This document shows, piece by piece, positions 8,495 to 17,023 of a DNA stretch of 64,000 nt. The first letter of the stretch is position 1. Each line of letters starts with the position of its first letter. Made by a program: the position numbers and the translations under genes. Below the pieces are notes generated by a model, which saw only the letters and a list, made by a program, of their open reading frames with translations, was not told the origin of the DNA and searched no databases. The stretch comes from Microbacterium sp. CGR2 (lineage in GTDB: Bacteria; Actinomycetota; Actinomycetes; Actinomycetales; Microbacteriaceae), in NCBI RefSeq assembly GCF_003626735.1, contig NZ_RBHX01000002.1, positions 207,420 to 271,419 on the forward strand, in the 5' to 3' direction.

Positions 8495-9996
8495 CGGGCA
8501 CCTCCGTCGGTCGAGCCCGTGGCGGCACCGAGGATCTCGTGCTCGGCGGAACCTGCCGGGAGCTCGGCGACGAGCTCGCCGTCGTGCATGACGAGGATCC
8601 GATCGCTCATCCCGATCACCTCCGGAAGCTCACTGGACACCATGAGGACGGCCTTTCCCTGTGCCGCGAGTTCGCGCATGAGCTGATACACGGCGTATTT
8701 CGCGCCGACGTCGATGCCTCGGGTCGGCTCGTCGAAGAGCACGATCTGGGGCTGTGTCAGCAGCCACTTGGCGAGGACGACCTTCTGCTGGTTCCCACCC
8801 GAAAGGAAACGTGCCTCCTGGTCCAGCCCGCCCGCGCTGATCTCGAGCGAGCTGAGCACCCCCGGCACTTCTCTGCGGGCGGCGGAGGTGCGTCCGGTGA
8901 AGACGCTTCGAACGACCAGGAGTGCGTTGTCGAGCACGGACTGTCCGAGCGCGAGCCCCTGTGCTTTGCGGTCCTCCGACACCAGGGCGAGGCCCGCGCG
9001 GACAGCGGAGCGAGCGCTGGTGATGCGCACGGGAGACCCGTCGATGCGCATCGCGCCGCGGGTGAAGGCCTGGATGCCGAAGGCACCCTCGACGAGTTCC
9101 GTGCGGCCGGAGCCCTGGAGCCCCGCGATCCCGACGATCTCGCCCGCACGCAGTGTCAGGGACACCCCGTCGACGTAGGCATTGCCGCACCCCTCGAGCT
9201 GCAGTCGGGGCTCGCCGACGGTCGTGCCTTCCACCGCATCCGGGAAATACGACTGGATCGACCGGCCCACCATCCGCCGCACCAGTTCGTCCGTGGTCAG
9301 CTCAGCAGTCTCGTCGGTGGAGACCAGTGCACCATCCTTGAGGATCGTGATCCGGTCGCAGAGGTCGAAGATCTCTTTCAGGCGGTGCGACACGTAGATC
9401 ACGGCGACGCCCCGGGAGGTGAGTCGGCGGATGATCGCGTAGAGCAGTTCGACCTCGCGGTCGCTGAGAGCGGCGGTCGGCTCGTCCATCGAGATCACCT
9501 GCGCGTCGAAGGACAGCGCCTTCACGATCTCGACGATCTGCTGCTCCGCCACTGTCAGGGAGCCCACGCGCGACTGTGGATCGATGAAGGAGACGCCCAG
9601 GTCGGTGAGCAGCTCGGCGGTCCTGGTGTTCATCGCCCGCTGGTCGACGAAGCCGGCACGACGCGGCTCGCGGCCGAGATAGACGTTCTGCGCCACCGTG
9701 CGTTCGGGGAGCAGCGTGAACTCCTGGAAGACGGTCACGATGCCGGCGTCCATCGCCTGTCGCGGATGCGCGTGATGCACCTCTTCCCCCTGATAGGTCA
9801 CGGCGCCCTCGTCGGTCGGCTGCACACCGGCGATGATCTTCATCAGCGTGGACTTGCCCGCCCCGTTCTCGCCCACGAGACCGTGCACCTCGCCGGGTCG
9901 CACATCGAAATCGATGCCCTTGAGCACCTCGACCCCGAAGAACGACTTGCGGATGCCGCTCACGGCGAGCACCGCCTGCGTCGTGGTCGCCGTCAT
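8491..9996 (-). CDS. Sugar ABC transporter ATP-binding protein, tandem ATPase domains (RbsA-like)
   Basis: 501 residues from the ATG at 9996; GAAGGTG is the likely ribosome site. It carries two fused ATPase domains. The first has Walker A GENGAGKST, an atypical signature LTVAEQQIVEI and Walker B VISMDEPTAAL. The second has a degenerate Walker A (GLQGSGRTE, no Lys), a canonical LSGGNQQKV signature and Walker B IVLFDEPTRGID. This asymmetry is normal for the ribose/galactose ATPase family. It powers import through the two downstream permeases and overlaps the dehydrogenase gene upstream by 4 bp. Confidence 0.95.
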   Translation of the reverse strand: MTATTTQAVLAVSGIRKSFFGVEVLKGIDFDVRPGEVHGLVGENGAGKSTLMKIIAGVQPTDEGAVTYQGEEVHHAHPRQAMDAGIVTVFQEFTLLPERTVAQNVYLGREPRRAGFVDQRAMNTRTAELLTDLGVSFIDPQSRVGSLTVAEQQIVEIVKALSFDAQVISMDEPTAALSDREVELLYAIIRRLTSRGVAVIYVSHRLKEIFDLCDRITILKDGALVSTDETAELTTDELVRRMVGRSIQSYFPDAVEGTTVGEPRLQLEGCGNAYVDGVSLTLRAGEIVGIAGLQGSGRTELVEGAFGIQAFTRGAMRIDGSPVRITSARSAVRAGLALVSEDRKAQGLALGQSVLDNALLVVRSVFTGRTSAARREVPGVLSSLEISAGGLDQEARFLSGGNQQKVVLAKWLLTQPQIVLFDEPTRGIDVGAKYAVYQLMRELAAQGKAVLMVSSELPEVIGMSDRILVMHDGELVAELPAGSAEHEILGAATGSTDGGAR

Positions 9997-11102
9997 GCCA
10001 TCACCTTCACCCATCGTCCGTCGTGTGCTGCCGAATCGAGGACCGCCTCCGTCAGGACGGCCGAGCGGTATCCGTCTTCGAAGGTCGGCAGACCTTCGGG
10101 ATGCTCCCCGCGTGTGGCCGCGTAGACGTCGGCCACGAATCCGTTGAAGGCGTCCTGGTAGCCCATGGCATGTCCTGCCGGCACCCGCTGCAGGCGGGCC
10201 GACGCCGGGTCGGATGACGACGGGTCCCGCAGCAGCAATCGAGACTCGGCGCGCATGCCGATCCAGAGTTCTTCCGGCCGCTCCTGTTCGAAGCGCACGG
10301 TCTGCTGGGAGCCGTGCAACTCCAGCGTCAGCGCGTTCTTGCGCCCCGCCGCCATCTGGGAGATGAGCAGCGTGCCCAGCGCGCCCGACGTCGTCTCCAC
10401 CAGCACCGCGACGATGTCCTCCGTGTCGACCTCGTGTCCGGCCCGCTCGGAGAAGACCCGGCGGGTTCGAGCGCTGAGAGACCGGATGCGCTCGCCGATC
10501 ACGAACTCGATGAGGTCGCACAGATGCGAGCCGATGTCGGCGAACGCCCGAGAGGCCCCCCCGGATGCGGAGCGCACGCGCCAGTCGTCATCCGTGGGAA
10601 GGAGCATCCAGTCCTGAAGGTAGGAGCAGTCGAGGGTGAGGAGTTGGCCGATGTCGCCGCGCGCCACTCGCGCCTTGGCTTCGCGCACCATCGGGTGGTA
10701 GCGGTAGACGAAGGGGACGGCGCCGACGAGGTCGTGTTCCCGGGCGGCGTCGGCGAGCTTCTGCGCGTCGCGGGCGCTCGTCGCCAGCGGCTTCTCGCAG
10801 ACCACGTGCTTGCCGGCGTGGAGGGCGCGGAGGGCGAGGTCGGCGTGCGTCGCATTGGGCGTGCAGATGTGCACGACATCGATGTCTGCCGCATCGAGCA
10901 GTGCGGCCGCGTCGCGCTCGGCCCGGTCTGCGCCGAGAGCACGCGCGGCATCGCGGCCTCCGGCGGCGGAGCGGGTCGCGACGGCGCGCAGTTCGCCGCC
11001 GGCGTCACGCGCCGCTGTGCGGTGTACCCGCGCCATGAATCCTCCGCCGAGGATACCCGCTCGGATCGTTCCGAGACGGGTGTCTGTGACATCCGTTGTC
11101 AT
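9993..11102 (-). CDS. Gfo/Idh/MocA family sugar dehydrogenase, first gene of the sugar operon
   Basis: 369 residues. The Rossmann motif GILGGGFMARVH opens the protein after about 15 residues. CEKPLAT supplies the canonical EKP Lys, and the C-terminal half has GGASRAFADIGSHLCDL, a region that often holds the catalytic Asp and His. Such enzymes oxidise a hydroxyl of a free sugar, inositol or anhydro-sugar. As promoter-proximal gene of a transporter/epimerase operon it probably performs the first oxidation after import. It overlaps the ATPase by 4 bp. The divergent ROK repressor starts 114 bp away. Confidence 0.88.
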   Translation of the reverse strand: MTTDVTDTRLGTIRAGILGGGFMARVHRTAARDAGGELRAVATRSAAGGRDAARALGADRAERDAAALLDAADIDVVHICTPNATHADLALRALHAGKHVVCEKPLATSARDAQKLADAAREHDLVGAVPFVYRYHPMVREAKARVARGDIGQLLTLDCSYLQDWMLLPTDDDWRVRSASGGASRAFADIGSHLCDLIEFVIGERIRSLSARTRRVFSERAGHEVDTEDIVAVLVETTSGALGTLLISQMAAGRKNALTLELHGSQQTVRFEQERPEELWIGMRAESRLLLRDPSSSDPASARLQRVPAGHAMGYQDAFNGFVADVYAATRGEHPEGLPTFEDGYRSAVLTEAVLDSAAHDGRWVKVMA

Positions 11103-11129
11103 GTCGGCGAGTCTGACACACCGGCCGAC

Positions 11130-11155
11130 ACTTTTGCTAGCTCTTCGTCAAAAGT
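11130..11155. promoter_or_regulatory. Candidate ROK operator in the divergent sugar-operon promoter region
   Basis: Inverted repeat ACTTTTG (11130-11136) and CAAAAGT (11149-11155) with a 12 bp spacer, in the 114 bp between the minus-strand dehydrogenase operon (start 11102) and the plus-strand ROK gene (start 11217). This AT-rich stretch stands out in a GC-rich sequence. Its position suits a repressor site controlling both directions. Binding by the adjacent ROK protein is inferred. Confidence 0.4.
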
Positions 11156-11216
11156 TGTTTGTAACGAATTCGAAGTCAATCGGCAGGACTCCGAAGTGCT
11201 GTGGTTTACTGACGCA

Positions 11217-12455
11217 ATGGTTGACGTTCTGCGCGCTGTCGCGGCGACGAGTCCCGGAGCCGGTGAGATCTTCCAGATCCTCCGCGACGGCCACGCACGC
11301 ACCAAAGCCGAGCTGGCCGCTCTCACCGGCCTCGCCCGCTCGACCGTGTCGTCACGCGTCGACGCACTGCTCGCGGCCGACCTCCTCCGCCCCGCAGGCG
11401 AAGCCGCGTCGACCGGCGGTCGCCCTCCGGCCCGTGTGGCGTTCAACCCTCGCGCCGGACTGGTCCTCGCCGTCGACCTCGGCGCAACCCATGCCACGGT
11501 CGCCGTCGCCGACCTGGCGGGAGTCATCCTCGACGCGCGCACCCGCACGATCGACATCAGCGACGGTCCGGAGATCCTCCTCGACACGATGCTCGCGGAG
11601 GGCACGGCACTGCTCGGCGCACCGGCCGCCGCCGAGTTGCCGCTCCTCGGGATCGGCATCGGCGTGCCTGGCCCGGTCGAGCACTCCACGGGCCGACCGA
11701 CCAACCCGCCGATCATGCCCGGCTGGGACCGGTTCGACATCCCCGGCCACGTGCAGCAGACCCTCGACGTCCCCGTGCTCGTCGACAACGACGTCAACAT
11801 CCTGGCCCTCGGAGAGCAGGCGACGAGCTGGCCTCAGGTCGACGACCTGATCTTCGTCAAGGTGTCGACCGGCATCGGCGCCGGCATCATCGCCGGCGGA
11901 CAGCTGCAACGCGGCGCCCAGGGCTCCGCCGGCGACATGGGTCACGTCCAGGTGCCCACCGCGGCCGATTCCGCACGCGAGCCCGGCGACGAACGCGACC
12001 TCGAGGCTCTCGCCAGCGGATCCGCCCTCGCGGTCGCCCTGCAGAACGACGGCCACGAGGCGCACAGCGCCTCGGACGTCGTCGATCTGGTGCGTTCGGG
12101 CAACGCCGCCGCCATCGAGGCCACACGTCAGGCGGGCCGTGACGTGGGCGAGGTGCTGGCCACCGTCGTCAACCTGCTGAACCCCTCGATCATCGTGCTC
12201 GGAGGGAGCATCGCGCGCGCCGGCGAGCATCTGCTCGCCGGCGTGCGCGAGGTCGTCTATCGCCGCTCCATCCCGCTGGCGACACAGCACCTCGCCATCG
12301 TGCAGTCACAGGCGGGCGACCGCGCCGCCGTGCTGGGTGCGGCCATCATGGTCGCCCGCGAGGTGCTCTCACCGGCGAACGTCGATCGCCATCTCGCCGA
12401 TTCTCAGAGCGTGGCCTCGAAAGGGTCGAAGTCCGCGTCGATGGCGCCGACCTGA
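11217..12455 (+). CDS. ROK family transcriptional repressor
   Basis: 412 residues, starting at the ATG at 11217 (MVDVLRAVAATSPGAG). Residues about 15-75 form a MarR-like winged helix (AELAALTGLARSTVSSRVDALLAADLL). The ROK sugar-kinase fold follows, with the phosphate loop VDLGATHATVAVADL, GIGVPGPV, DNDVNILALGEQ and a GHVQV motif. Proteins with both parts are sugar-responsive repressors of the XylR/NagC type. It diverges from the sugar operon and converges with the next dehydrogenase, overlapping it by 52 bp. No good ribosome site is visible, so translation may be leaderless (TTTACT lies about 10 bp before the ATG). Confidence 0.9.
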   Translation: MVDVLRAVAATSPGAGEIFQILRDGHARTKAELAALTGLARSTVSSRVDALLAADLLRPAGEAASTGGRPPARVAFNPRAGLVLAVDLGATHATVAVADLAGVILDARTRTIDISDGPEILLDTMLAEGTALLGAPAAAELPLLGIGIGVPGPVEHSTGRPTNPPIMPGWDRFDIPGHVQQTLDVPVLVDNDVNILALGEQATSWPQVDDLIFVKVSTGIGAGIIAGGQLQRGAQGSAGDMGHVQVPTAADSAREPGDERDLEALASGSALAVALQNDGHEAHSASDVVDLVRSGNAAAIEATRQAGRDVGEVLATVVNLLNPSIIVLGGSIARAGEHLLAGVREVVYRRSIPLATQHLAIVQSQAGDRAAVLGAAIMVAREVLSPANVDRHLADSQSVASKGSKSASMAPT

Positions 12456-13543
12456 TCGAGCGTGCTCTCCACGGCGACGAAGCTGCGGGCTTCCGCCGCC
12501 TCCTCGATCGACAGCAGCGTGTCGAGCACGTGGTACCCGAACTCGCCGGTCGCGACATGCGGACGATCGGCCGCGATCGAGCGTGCCATGTCGAGCAGCC
12601 CGACACCGCGCCCGGAGAGCACGCCCTCCTGGGCCACATCGACGATCTCCTGCTCGATCGGCTCCGGCGGGACGAAGAGCCGTCGCAGCGGACGGGTGAT
12701 CGAGATCGCTCCCCCGAACGTGTTCGGGTCGGGGATGACGATCGTGCCCTCGGTTCCGGTGATCTCCACGATCCCCTGGCGGAGCATCGGCGAATCCGTG
12801 CTGTAGAGGCTCTGCGCCTGGCCGCCGCCTTCGAAGTCCATCAGCACGCTGAGCGTCGACGGGATCTCGACGGGGAACTCCTGGCCGGCCAGCTCGCCGA
12901 CCTGCACCCGTCTGGTCGGTGTCCCCTGCAGCCCGAGCGCCGCCACGGAGGCGACAGGACCGAACACGTGCACGAGCGCCGACACGTAGTACGGGCCCAT
13001 GTCGAGGAGCGGGCCCGCACCCTTGGCGTAGAGGAAGGACGGGTTCGGGTGGAAGATCTCCGGACCCTGCCACTGGAAGGTCGTCTGCGCGAACAGCGGG
13101 CGGCCGATGTCGCCGCGCGCGATCGCCCGCTTGGCCGTCTGCACGCCGGGCCCGAGCACGGTGTCGGGTGCCACGCCGACACGAAGGCCCGCCGCATCCG
13201 CCGTCTGCAGCAGCCGGCGCGACTCCTCCCGACTGACACCGATCGGCTTCTCCGTCCAGACGTGCTTGCCCGCGGCGATGATCGCCTCGGAGACCTCCAC
13301 GTGCACGGCGGGGATGGTGAGGTTCACGACGATGTCGATCGAGGGGTCGTCGAGCACGGTGGCGACTCCGCCGGCACGCGGCACGCCGTACTTCTCGGCC
13401 TGTGCCTTCGCACGCTCCTCGATCAGGTCACCGATCGCGACGACACGCACGTCGGGGAACGTGGTGAGGTTCGACAGGTACTGGTCGCTGATGTTCCCCG
13501 CGCCGATGATGCCGACGCCGACGGGGCCCGTTCCGATCGCCAT
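12404..13543 (-). CDS. Gfo/Idh/MocA family oxidoreductase
   Basis: 379 residues from the ATG at 13543. Rossmann loop GIIGAGNISDQYL, then TEKPIGVS with the EKP Lys and GAGPLLDMGPYYVSALVHVFG in the C-terminal domain. This long form is typical of sugar or glycoside dehydrogenases. Its ATG shares one base with the stop of the upstream TIM-barrel gene (TGATG), so the two are translated together. The 3' end overlaps the convergent ROK gene by 52 bp. With the other dehydrogenases it gives three Gfo/Idh/MocA paralogues in 13.5 kb. Confidence 0.88.
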   Translation of the reverse strand: MAIGTGPVGVGIIGAGNISDQYLSNLTTFPDVRVVAIGDLIEERAKAQAEKYGVPRAGGVATVLDDPSIDIVVNLTIPAVHVEVSEAIIAAGKHVWTEKPIGVSREESRRLLQTADAAGLRVGVAPDTVLGPGVQTAKRAIARGDIGRPLFAQTTFQWQGPEIFHPNPSFLYAKGAGPLLDMGPYYVSALVHVFGPVASVAALGLQGTPTRRVQVGELAGQEFPVEIPSTLSVLMDFEGGGQAQSLYSTDSPMLRQGIVEITGTEGTIVIPDPNTFGGAISITRPLRRLFVPPEPIEQEIVDVAQEGVLSGRGVGLLDMARSIAADRPHVATGEFGYHVLDTLLSIEEAAEARSFVAVESTLDQVGAIDADFDPFEATL

Positions 13544-14349
13544 CAGCGTGCCACCTTCTCGTCGAGGTAGACACGGCTGCGCTCGATGGCGTCGAACAGG
13601 TCGCCGTCGTAGTGGTCGAATTCGACGATGGCGAGTTCGAGGGCGGATGCCGCGGCGATGGCATCGACCAGGGGCACGGAGCCTTCGCCCGCAGCGACCT
13701 GGTCGGCGGGCGGATAGGCGCCGGCGAGCGCCGGGTCGAGAGTTCCGTCCTTCGCGTGCACGGCGATGACCCGGCTCCCGAGACGCTCGAGGAGCGCCAC
13801 CGGGTCGACACCGCCGCGGGCGACCCAGTACAGGTCGACCTCGAGCACGACGTGCTCGTCGAGGAGGCCCGCCAGGACCTCGAGCCCGGTGACACCGTCG
13901 AATCGGGCCTCCAGCTCGTGCGCGTGATTGTGGTAGCCGACGCGCACCCCCATTTCGGCGCCGACCTCGGCGGCGGCGTTGAGCAGCCGGGCGGTCTCCT
14001 CGATCTGTGCGACCGACTCCCAGCGCGCAGGCTCGGTGTAAGGGTCGATCACCGTGGTCATGCCGAGCACCTTCGCGGCGGCGAACACCTCGGCGGGCGA
14101 GGGCACCGGCAGAGTCGTACCGCTGCCGTCGGGGTTGACGAACGAGGTCGATGCCAGGAAGGCGTGTCCCGAGGGCGCGGTGAGTCCGACTGCGGACAGC
14201 GCGGCGGCCATGGGCTCCGCCCGGCGGACGAAGTCGTACGGCTCGACGGCGGTGAAGCCACGACCCGCGACCGCGGCGAGCGCTCCGTCGAGGTCGGCTT
14301 CCAACTCGTCCTTGATCGTGAACAGCTGCAGGGAGGTCTGAATCGTCAT
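13543..14349 (-). CDS. Sugar phosphate isomerase/epimerase (IolE-like TIM barrel)
   Basis: 268 residues (MTIQTSLQLFTIKDELEAD). Xylose-isomerase-like barrel motifs visible are VGYHNHAHELE, VVLEVDLYWVARGG, VIAVHAKDG and LAIVEFDHYDGD, giving a plausible Glu/Asp/His/Glu metal site. The opening and the YHNHAHE motif resemble IolE/IolI-type inositol enzymes and 3-keto-sugar enzymes. It is first in a two-gene operon with a Gfo/Idh/MocA dehydrogenase and is divergent from a TetR gene 59 bp away. The reaction is not determined. Confidence 0.85.
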   Translation of the reverse strand: MTIQTSLQLFTIKDELEADLDGALAAVAGRGFTAVEPYDFVRRAEPMAAALSAVGLTAPSGHAFLASTSFVNPDGSGTTLPVPSPAEVFAAAKVLGMTTVIDPYTEPARWESVAQIEETARLLNAAAEVGAEMGVRVGYHNHAHELEARFDGVTGLEVLAGLLDEHVVLEVDLYWVARGGVDPVALLERLGSRVIAVHAKDGTLDPALAGAYPPADQVAAGEGSVPLVDAIAAASALELAIVEFDHYDGDLFDAIERSRVYLDEKVAR

Positions 14350-14408
14350 GTGAGCACGATAACATCAGATACCTCCACGCGGAAGTTTTCATTCGGTAGA
14401 CTCCTGCC

Positions 14409-15014
14409 ATGCCCGACGACGACGATCTCCCCCGCCAGCGCGGTGCCTACGCCAAGGGCATCGCCCGACGTCAGGAGATTCTCGACCGGGCCATCGAAGT
14501 GTTCGCCGAGCGCGGCTCCGACCGCACCAGCCTGCGCGCGATCGCCCGCGAAGTGGGCGTCACCCACGCAGCGCTCACCCACTATTTCGGTTCTCTGGAA
14601 GAGCTTCTCGTCGCCGTGTACGCCGAGAGCAACGCCCCGGCCCACCGCGCCGAGACGCAGCTCCGTGACGCGACTCCGGTGGAGCAGATGATCGAATCCG
14701 CCCGGACCAACCGCGAGGTGCCCGGTCTCGTGCAGCTGTACTCCATGCTGGTCGCCTCGGCTCTCGAAGAGGGACACCCCGTCGCGCGCGAGTTCGCGAC
14801 GACCCGGTTCGCCCGCCTTCGCGCCGACATCGCCGCATCGGTCAAGGAACAGCAGGACCGCGGCCGGATTCGAGCCGACGCGGAGCCGGATGCTGTCGCG
14901 GCACTCGTCGTGGCCGCATCCGACGGCCTGCAGACCCAGTGGCTCCTCGACGACGCGGCGCCCCAGCACGAAGCCCTGGCGCTCCTCGACCGCCTGCTGC
15001 GTCCGCCCGGATAG
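14409..15014 (+). CDS. TetR/AcrR family transcriptional regulator
   Basis: 201 residues. The N-terminal HTH at about residues 18-65 (RRQEILDRAIEVFAERGSDRTSLRAIAREVGVTHAALTHYFGS, in parts) is classical TetR. The C-terminal ligand domain is unspecific. TAGACT about 9 bp before the ATG may be a -10 element, in which case the message is leaderless. It is divergent from the TIM-barrel/dehydrogenase pair and 10 bp upstream of the DUF4166 gene, so it could control either. Ligand unknown. Confidence 0.9.
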   Translation: MPDDDDLPRQRGAYAKGIARRQEILDRAIEVFAERGSDRTSLRAIAREVGVTHAALTHYFGSLEELLVAVYAESNAPAHRAETQLRDATPVEQMIESARTNREVPGLVQLYSMLVASALEEGHPVAREFATTRFARLRADIAASVKEQQDRGRIRADAEPDAVAALVVAASDGLQTQWLLDDAAPQHEALALLDRLLRPPG

Positions 15015-15024
15015 GCTCGGACAC

Positions 15025-15660
15025 GTGACGCCCGTGCCGCAATCCCCGTACGCGAGGGCGCTCGGAGCGCGCGTGGACGACCTGCATCCACGGCTGCAGG
15101 CGTACTTCCGGACGATCCCCGACGACTCGGTCGGCGTCGGCGAGGGAGTCTTCGATCGTGTCGGCACGCCGCGGCGCTGGCTCTGGCCGGTGCTTCGGAT
15201 GCTGGAGCGCCGAGGAGTGGTCGCCGCCGGATGGGAGCAGGATGTTCCGTTCCGGGTGGAGAACAGGACGATCGCCTCACGCGCGATCGCTGAACGCACC
15301 TTCCACCTGACGCGTGGGCCGTGGGTGATGCGCGACGCGGTCGCCCTCACCCGCCACGGTCGCATCGTCGACGAACTCGGGGAGCCCGGGGTCGTCGCCG
15401 CGTGCTTCGATGTCGACATCGACGAAGGAGCCCTGCGCCTGACGAGCCGCGCCATCGGCATCCGGCTCTGGCGCTTGCGACTCCGCGTGCCGCGGCTGGT
15501 CTCCCCCGTCGTCCGCCTCACCGAAAGGTTCGACGATGCCGACGAGCGCCAGCATGTCGCGCTGACCATCGACGCGCCGATCATCGGCCGTGTCTACGAG
15601 TACAGCGGCAGCTTCCGCTACCGCATCGAGCATGCCACCGAGCAGGGAGCAGGACGATGA
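15025..15660 (+). CDS. DUF4166 domain-containing protein
   Basis: 211 residues from the GTG at 15025, 10 bp after the TetR stop; a longer frame reaching back into the TetR gene is an artefact. The sequence matches the DUF4166 pattern: YARALGARVDDLHPRLQAYF at the start, RTFHLTRGPWVMRDAV in the middle, and paired RLWRLRLRVPRLVSPVVRLTERFDD later. The biochemical role is unknown. DUF4166 is often linked or fused to an SDR/epimerase, and here the next gene (4 bp overlap) is such a protein. This supports a joint function, possibly in lipid or envelope chemistry. Confidence 0.8.
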   Translation: MTPVPQSPYARALGARVDDLHPRLQAYFRTIPDDSVGVGEGVFDRVGTPRRWLWPVLRMLERRGVVAAGWEQDVPFRVENRTIASRAIAERTFHLTRGPWVMRDAVALTRHGRIVDELGEPGVVAACFDVDIDEGALRLTSRAIGIRLWRLRLRVPRLVSPVVRLTERFDDADERQHVALTIDAPIIGRVYEYSGSFRYRIEHATEQGAGR

Positions 15661-16625
15661 GTGCAGGTCGGGTCGTCATCGGTGGGTCCACAGGATTCAT
15701 GGGCCGGTATCTCGCGCCCCGCCTGCGAGCCGACGGCCGCGCGGTCGTCACGATCTCACGCTCCGGCGCCGACATCCGCTGGGGCGATCAGGACGCGATC
15801 GACGAGGCCGTCGACGGGTCGTCCCTCGTGATCGGCCTGGCGGGCAAGAGTGTCAACTGCCGCTACACACCCGAGAACCGCGCGGAGATCTTCCGTTCGC
15901 GACTCGACACCACGTCGGCGCTGAGCGACGCGATCGAGAAGTCCGCGGCCCCTCCGGCGCTGTGGGTCAACTCTTCGACGGCGACGATCTACCGGCATGC
16001 CGAGGACCGGCCGATGACCGAGTCGACCGGTGAGCTCGGCGCGGGATTCTCGGTCGAGGTCGCCAAAGCGTGGGAGCGGGCACTGTTCGCCGCCGACCTT
16101 CCCGCGACTCGCCGGGTCGCCCTGCGCAGCACCATCGTGCTCGGGGACGGCGGCGTACTGGAGCCCCTGCGGAATCTCGCCCGGCTCGGGCTCGGCGGCG
16201 CCCAGTACGACGGTCACTGGCCCGTCAGCCGCGCGCGACGCATTGCCGGTACGGCGCACTTCCCCGGCGCACGCCACGGTCGTCAGCGCTTCAGCTGGGT
16301 GCACATCGACGACGTGGCTCGCATCATCGACTTCGTCGAACAGAACCCCGATCTGGAGGGGCCGGTCAACGCCGCGGCACCGAACCCTGTCGACAACGCC
16401 GAGTTCATGGCGACCGTCCGCCGCGCGCTCGGAGCACGCATCGGGATGCCGATGCCGCGCTGGATGCTGGAGCTCGGCGCCATCGGCATCCGCACCGAGA
16501 CCGAACTGATCCTGAAGAGCCGATGGGTGCTGCCGGAGAAGCTGACCGCCGCGGGCTTCGAGTTCCGGTACCCGACGCTGGAGGCGGCCGTCCGCGCGTC
16601 GTTCGAGCGGGAGCGCGTCGCCTAG
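15657..16625 (+). CDS. TIGR01777 family epimerase/SDR protein (DUF1731 C-terminus)
   Basis: 322 residues; ATG 15657 overlaps the DUF4166 stop (ATGA). Rossmann loop GGSTGFMGRYL near residue 9. Then GLAGKSVNCRYTPENRAEI and VNSSTATIYRHAEDRPMTE, both diagnostic of this group (the YfcH-like nucleoside-diphosphate-sugar epimerase family). FSWVHIDDVARIIDF and the C-terminal DUF1731 region (LILKSRWVLPEKLTAAGFEFRYP) follow. Activity in the family is poorly defined. Its stop shares CTAG with the stop of the convergent membrane-protein gene. Confidence 0.87.
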   Translation: MSAGRVVIGGSTGFMGRYLAPRLRADGRAVVTISRSGADIRWGDQDAIDEAVDGSSLVIGLAGKSVNCRYTPENRAEIFRSRLDTTSALSDAIEKSAAPPALWVNSSTATIYRHAEDRPMTESTGELGAGFSVEVAKAWERALFAADLPATRRVALRSTIVLGDGGVLEPLRNLARLGLGGAQYDGHWPVSRARRIAGTAHFPGARHGRQRFSWVHIDDVARIIDFVEQNPDLEGPVNAAAPNPVDNAEFMATVRRALGARIGMPMPRWMLELGAIGIRTETELILKSRWVLPEKLTAAGFEFRYPTLEAAVRASFERERVA

Positions 16626-17014
16626 CCGGCGGACATCGATCCCGTCGCGGAGTCGTCGCCGTCACGTCGGCGCTTCTCGAGCTCTTCCCGAAGACGCCAC
16701 TCCTCGATCTCCCGATCCAGATCGGCGATCTGCTGTTCGGTCGTGCGCAGATCCGCGGGAGGCGCCGGACGCACATCGATGGGCGCCACCGCGGATCGCT
16801 CCGCCCGTCGCATCCGCGGAATCCGAATACCCGCCCCTCCGTACTCGCGACCCAGCGCGAACCAGAGGATGCCGCCGATCAGCGGCAGCAGGATCACGAT
16901 GATGATCCAGACCATCTTCGGCAGATGCTTCACCTGGGAATCGTCGCGCGTGATGATGTCGATCAACGCGCCGATCATCAATGCGACGACGAGAAGCGAG
17001 AACAGGAACGGCAT
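16622..17014 (-). CDS. PLDc_N (phospholipase D nuclease N-terminal) domain membrane protein
   Basis: 130 residues. Two transmembrane helices, about residues 2-21 and 34-54, flank a short DDSQVKHLPKMVW segment, the PLDc_N (PF13396) pattern. The rest is a hydrophilic cytoplasmic tail with a charged, probably coiled-coil stretch (LDREIEEWRLREELEKRRR). No nuclease domain is present. Such proteins are common in actinobacteria and have no defined role. It is convergent with the upstream epimerase and starts 10 bp before the aldo/keto reductase stop. Confidence 0.85.
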   Translation of the reverse strand: MPFLFSLLVVALMIGALIDIITRDDSQVKHLPKMVWIIIVILLPLIGGILWFALGREYGGAGIRIPRMRRAERSAVAPIDVRPAPPADLRTTEQQIADLDREIEEWRLREELEKRRRDGDDSATGSMSAG

Positions 17015-17023
17015 GAGCTGATG

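Noticed and set aside
2912..14349. myo-Inositol catabolic operon
   Set aside because: TIM barrels resemble IolE/IolI and dehydrogenases resemble IolG, but iolB, iolC and iolD are absent and one barrel is clearly of the ketose 3-epimerase type.
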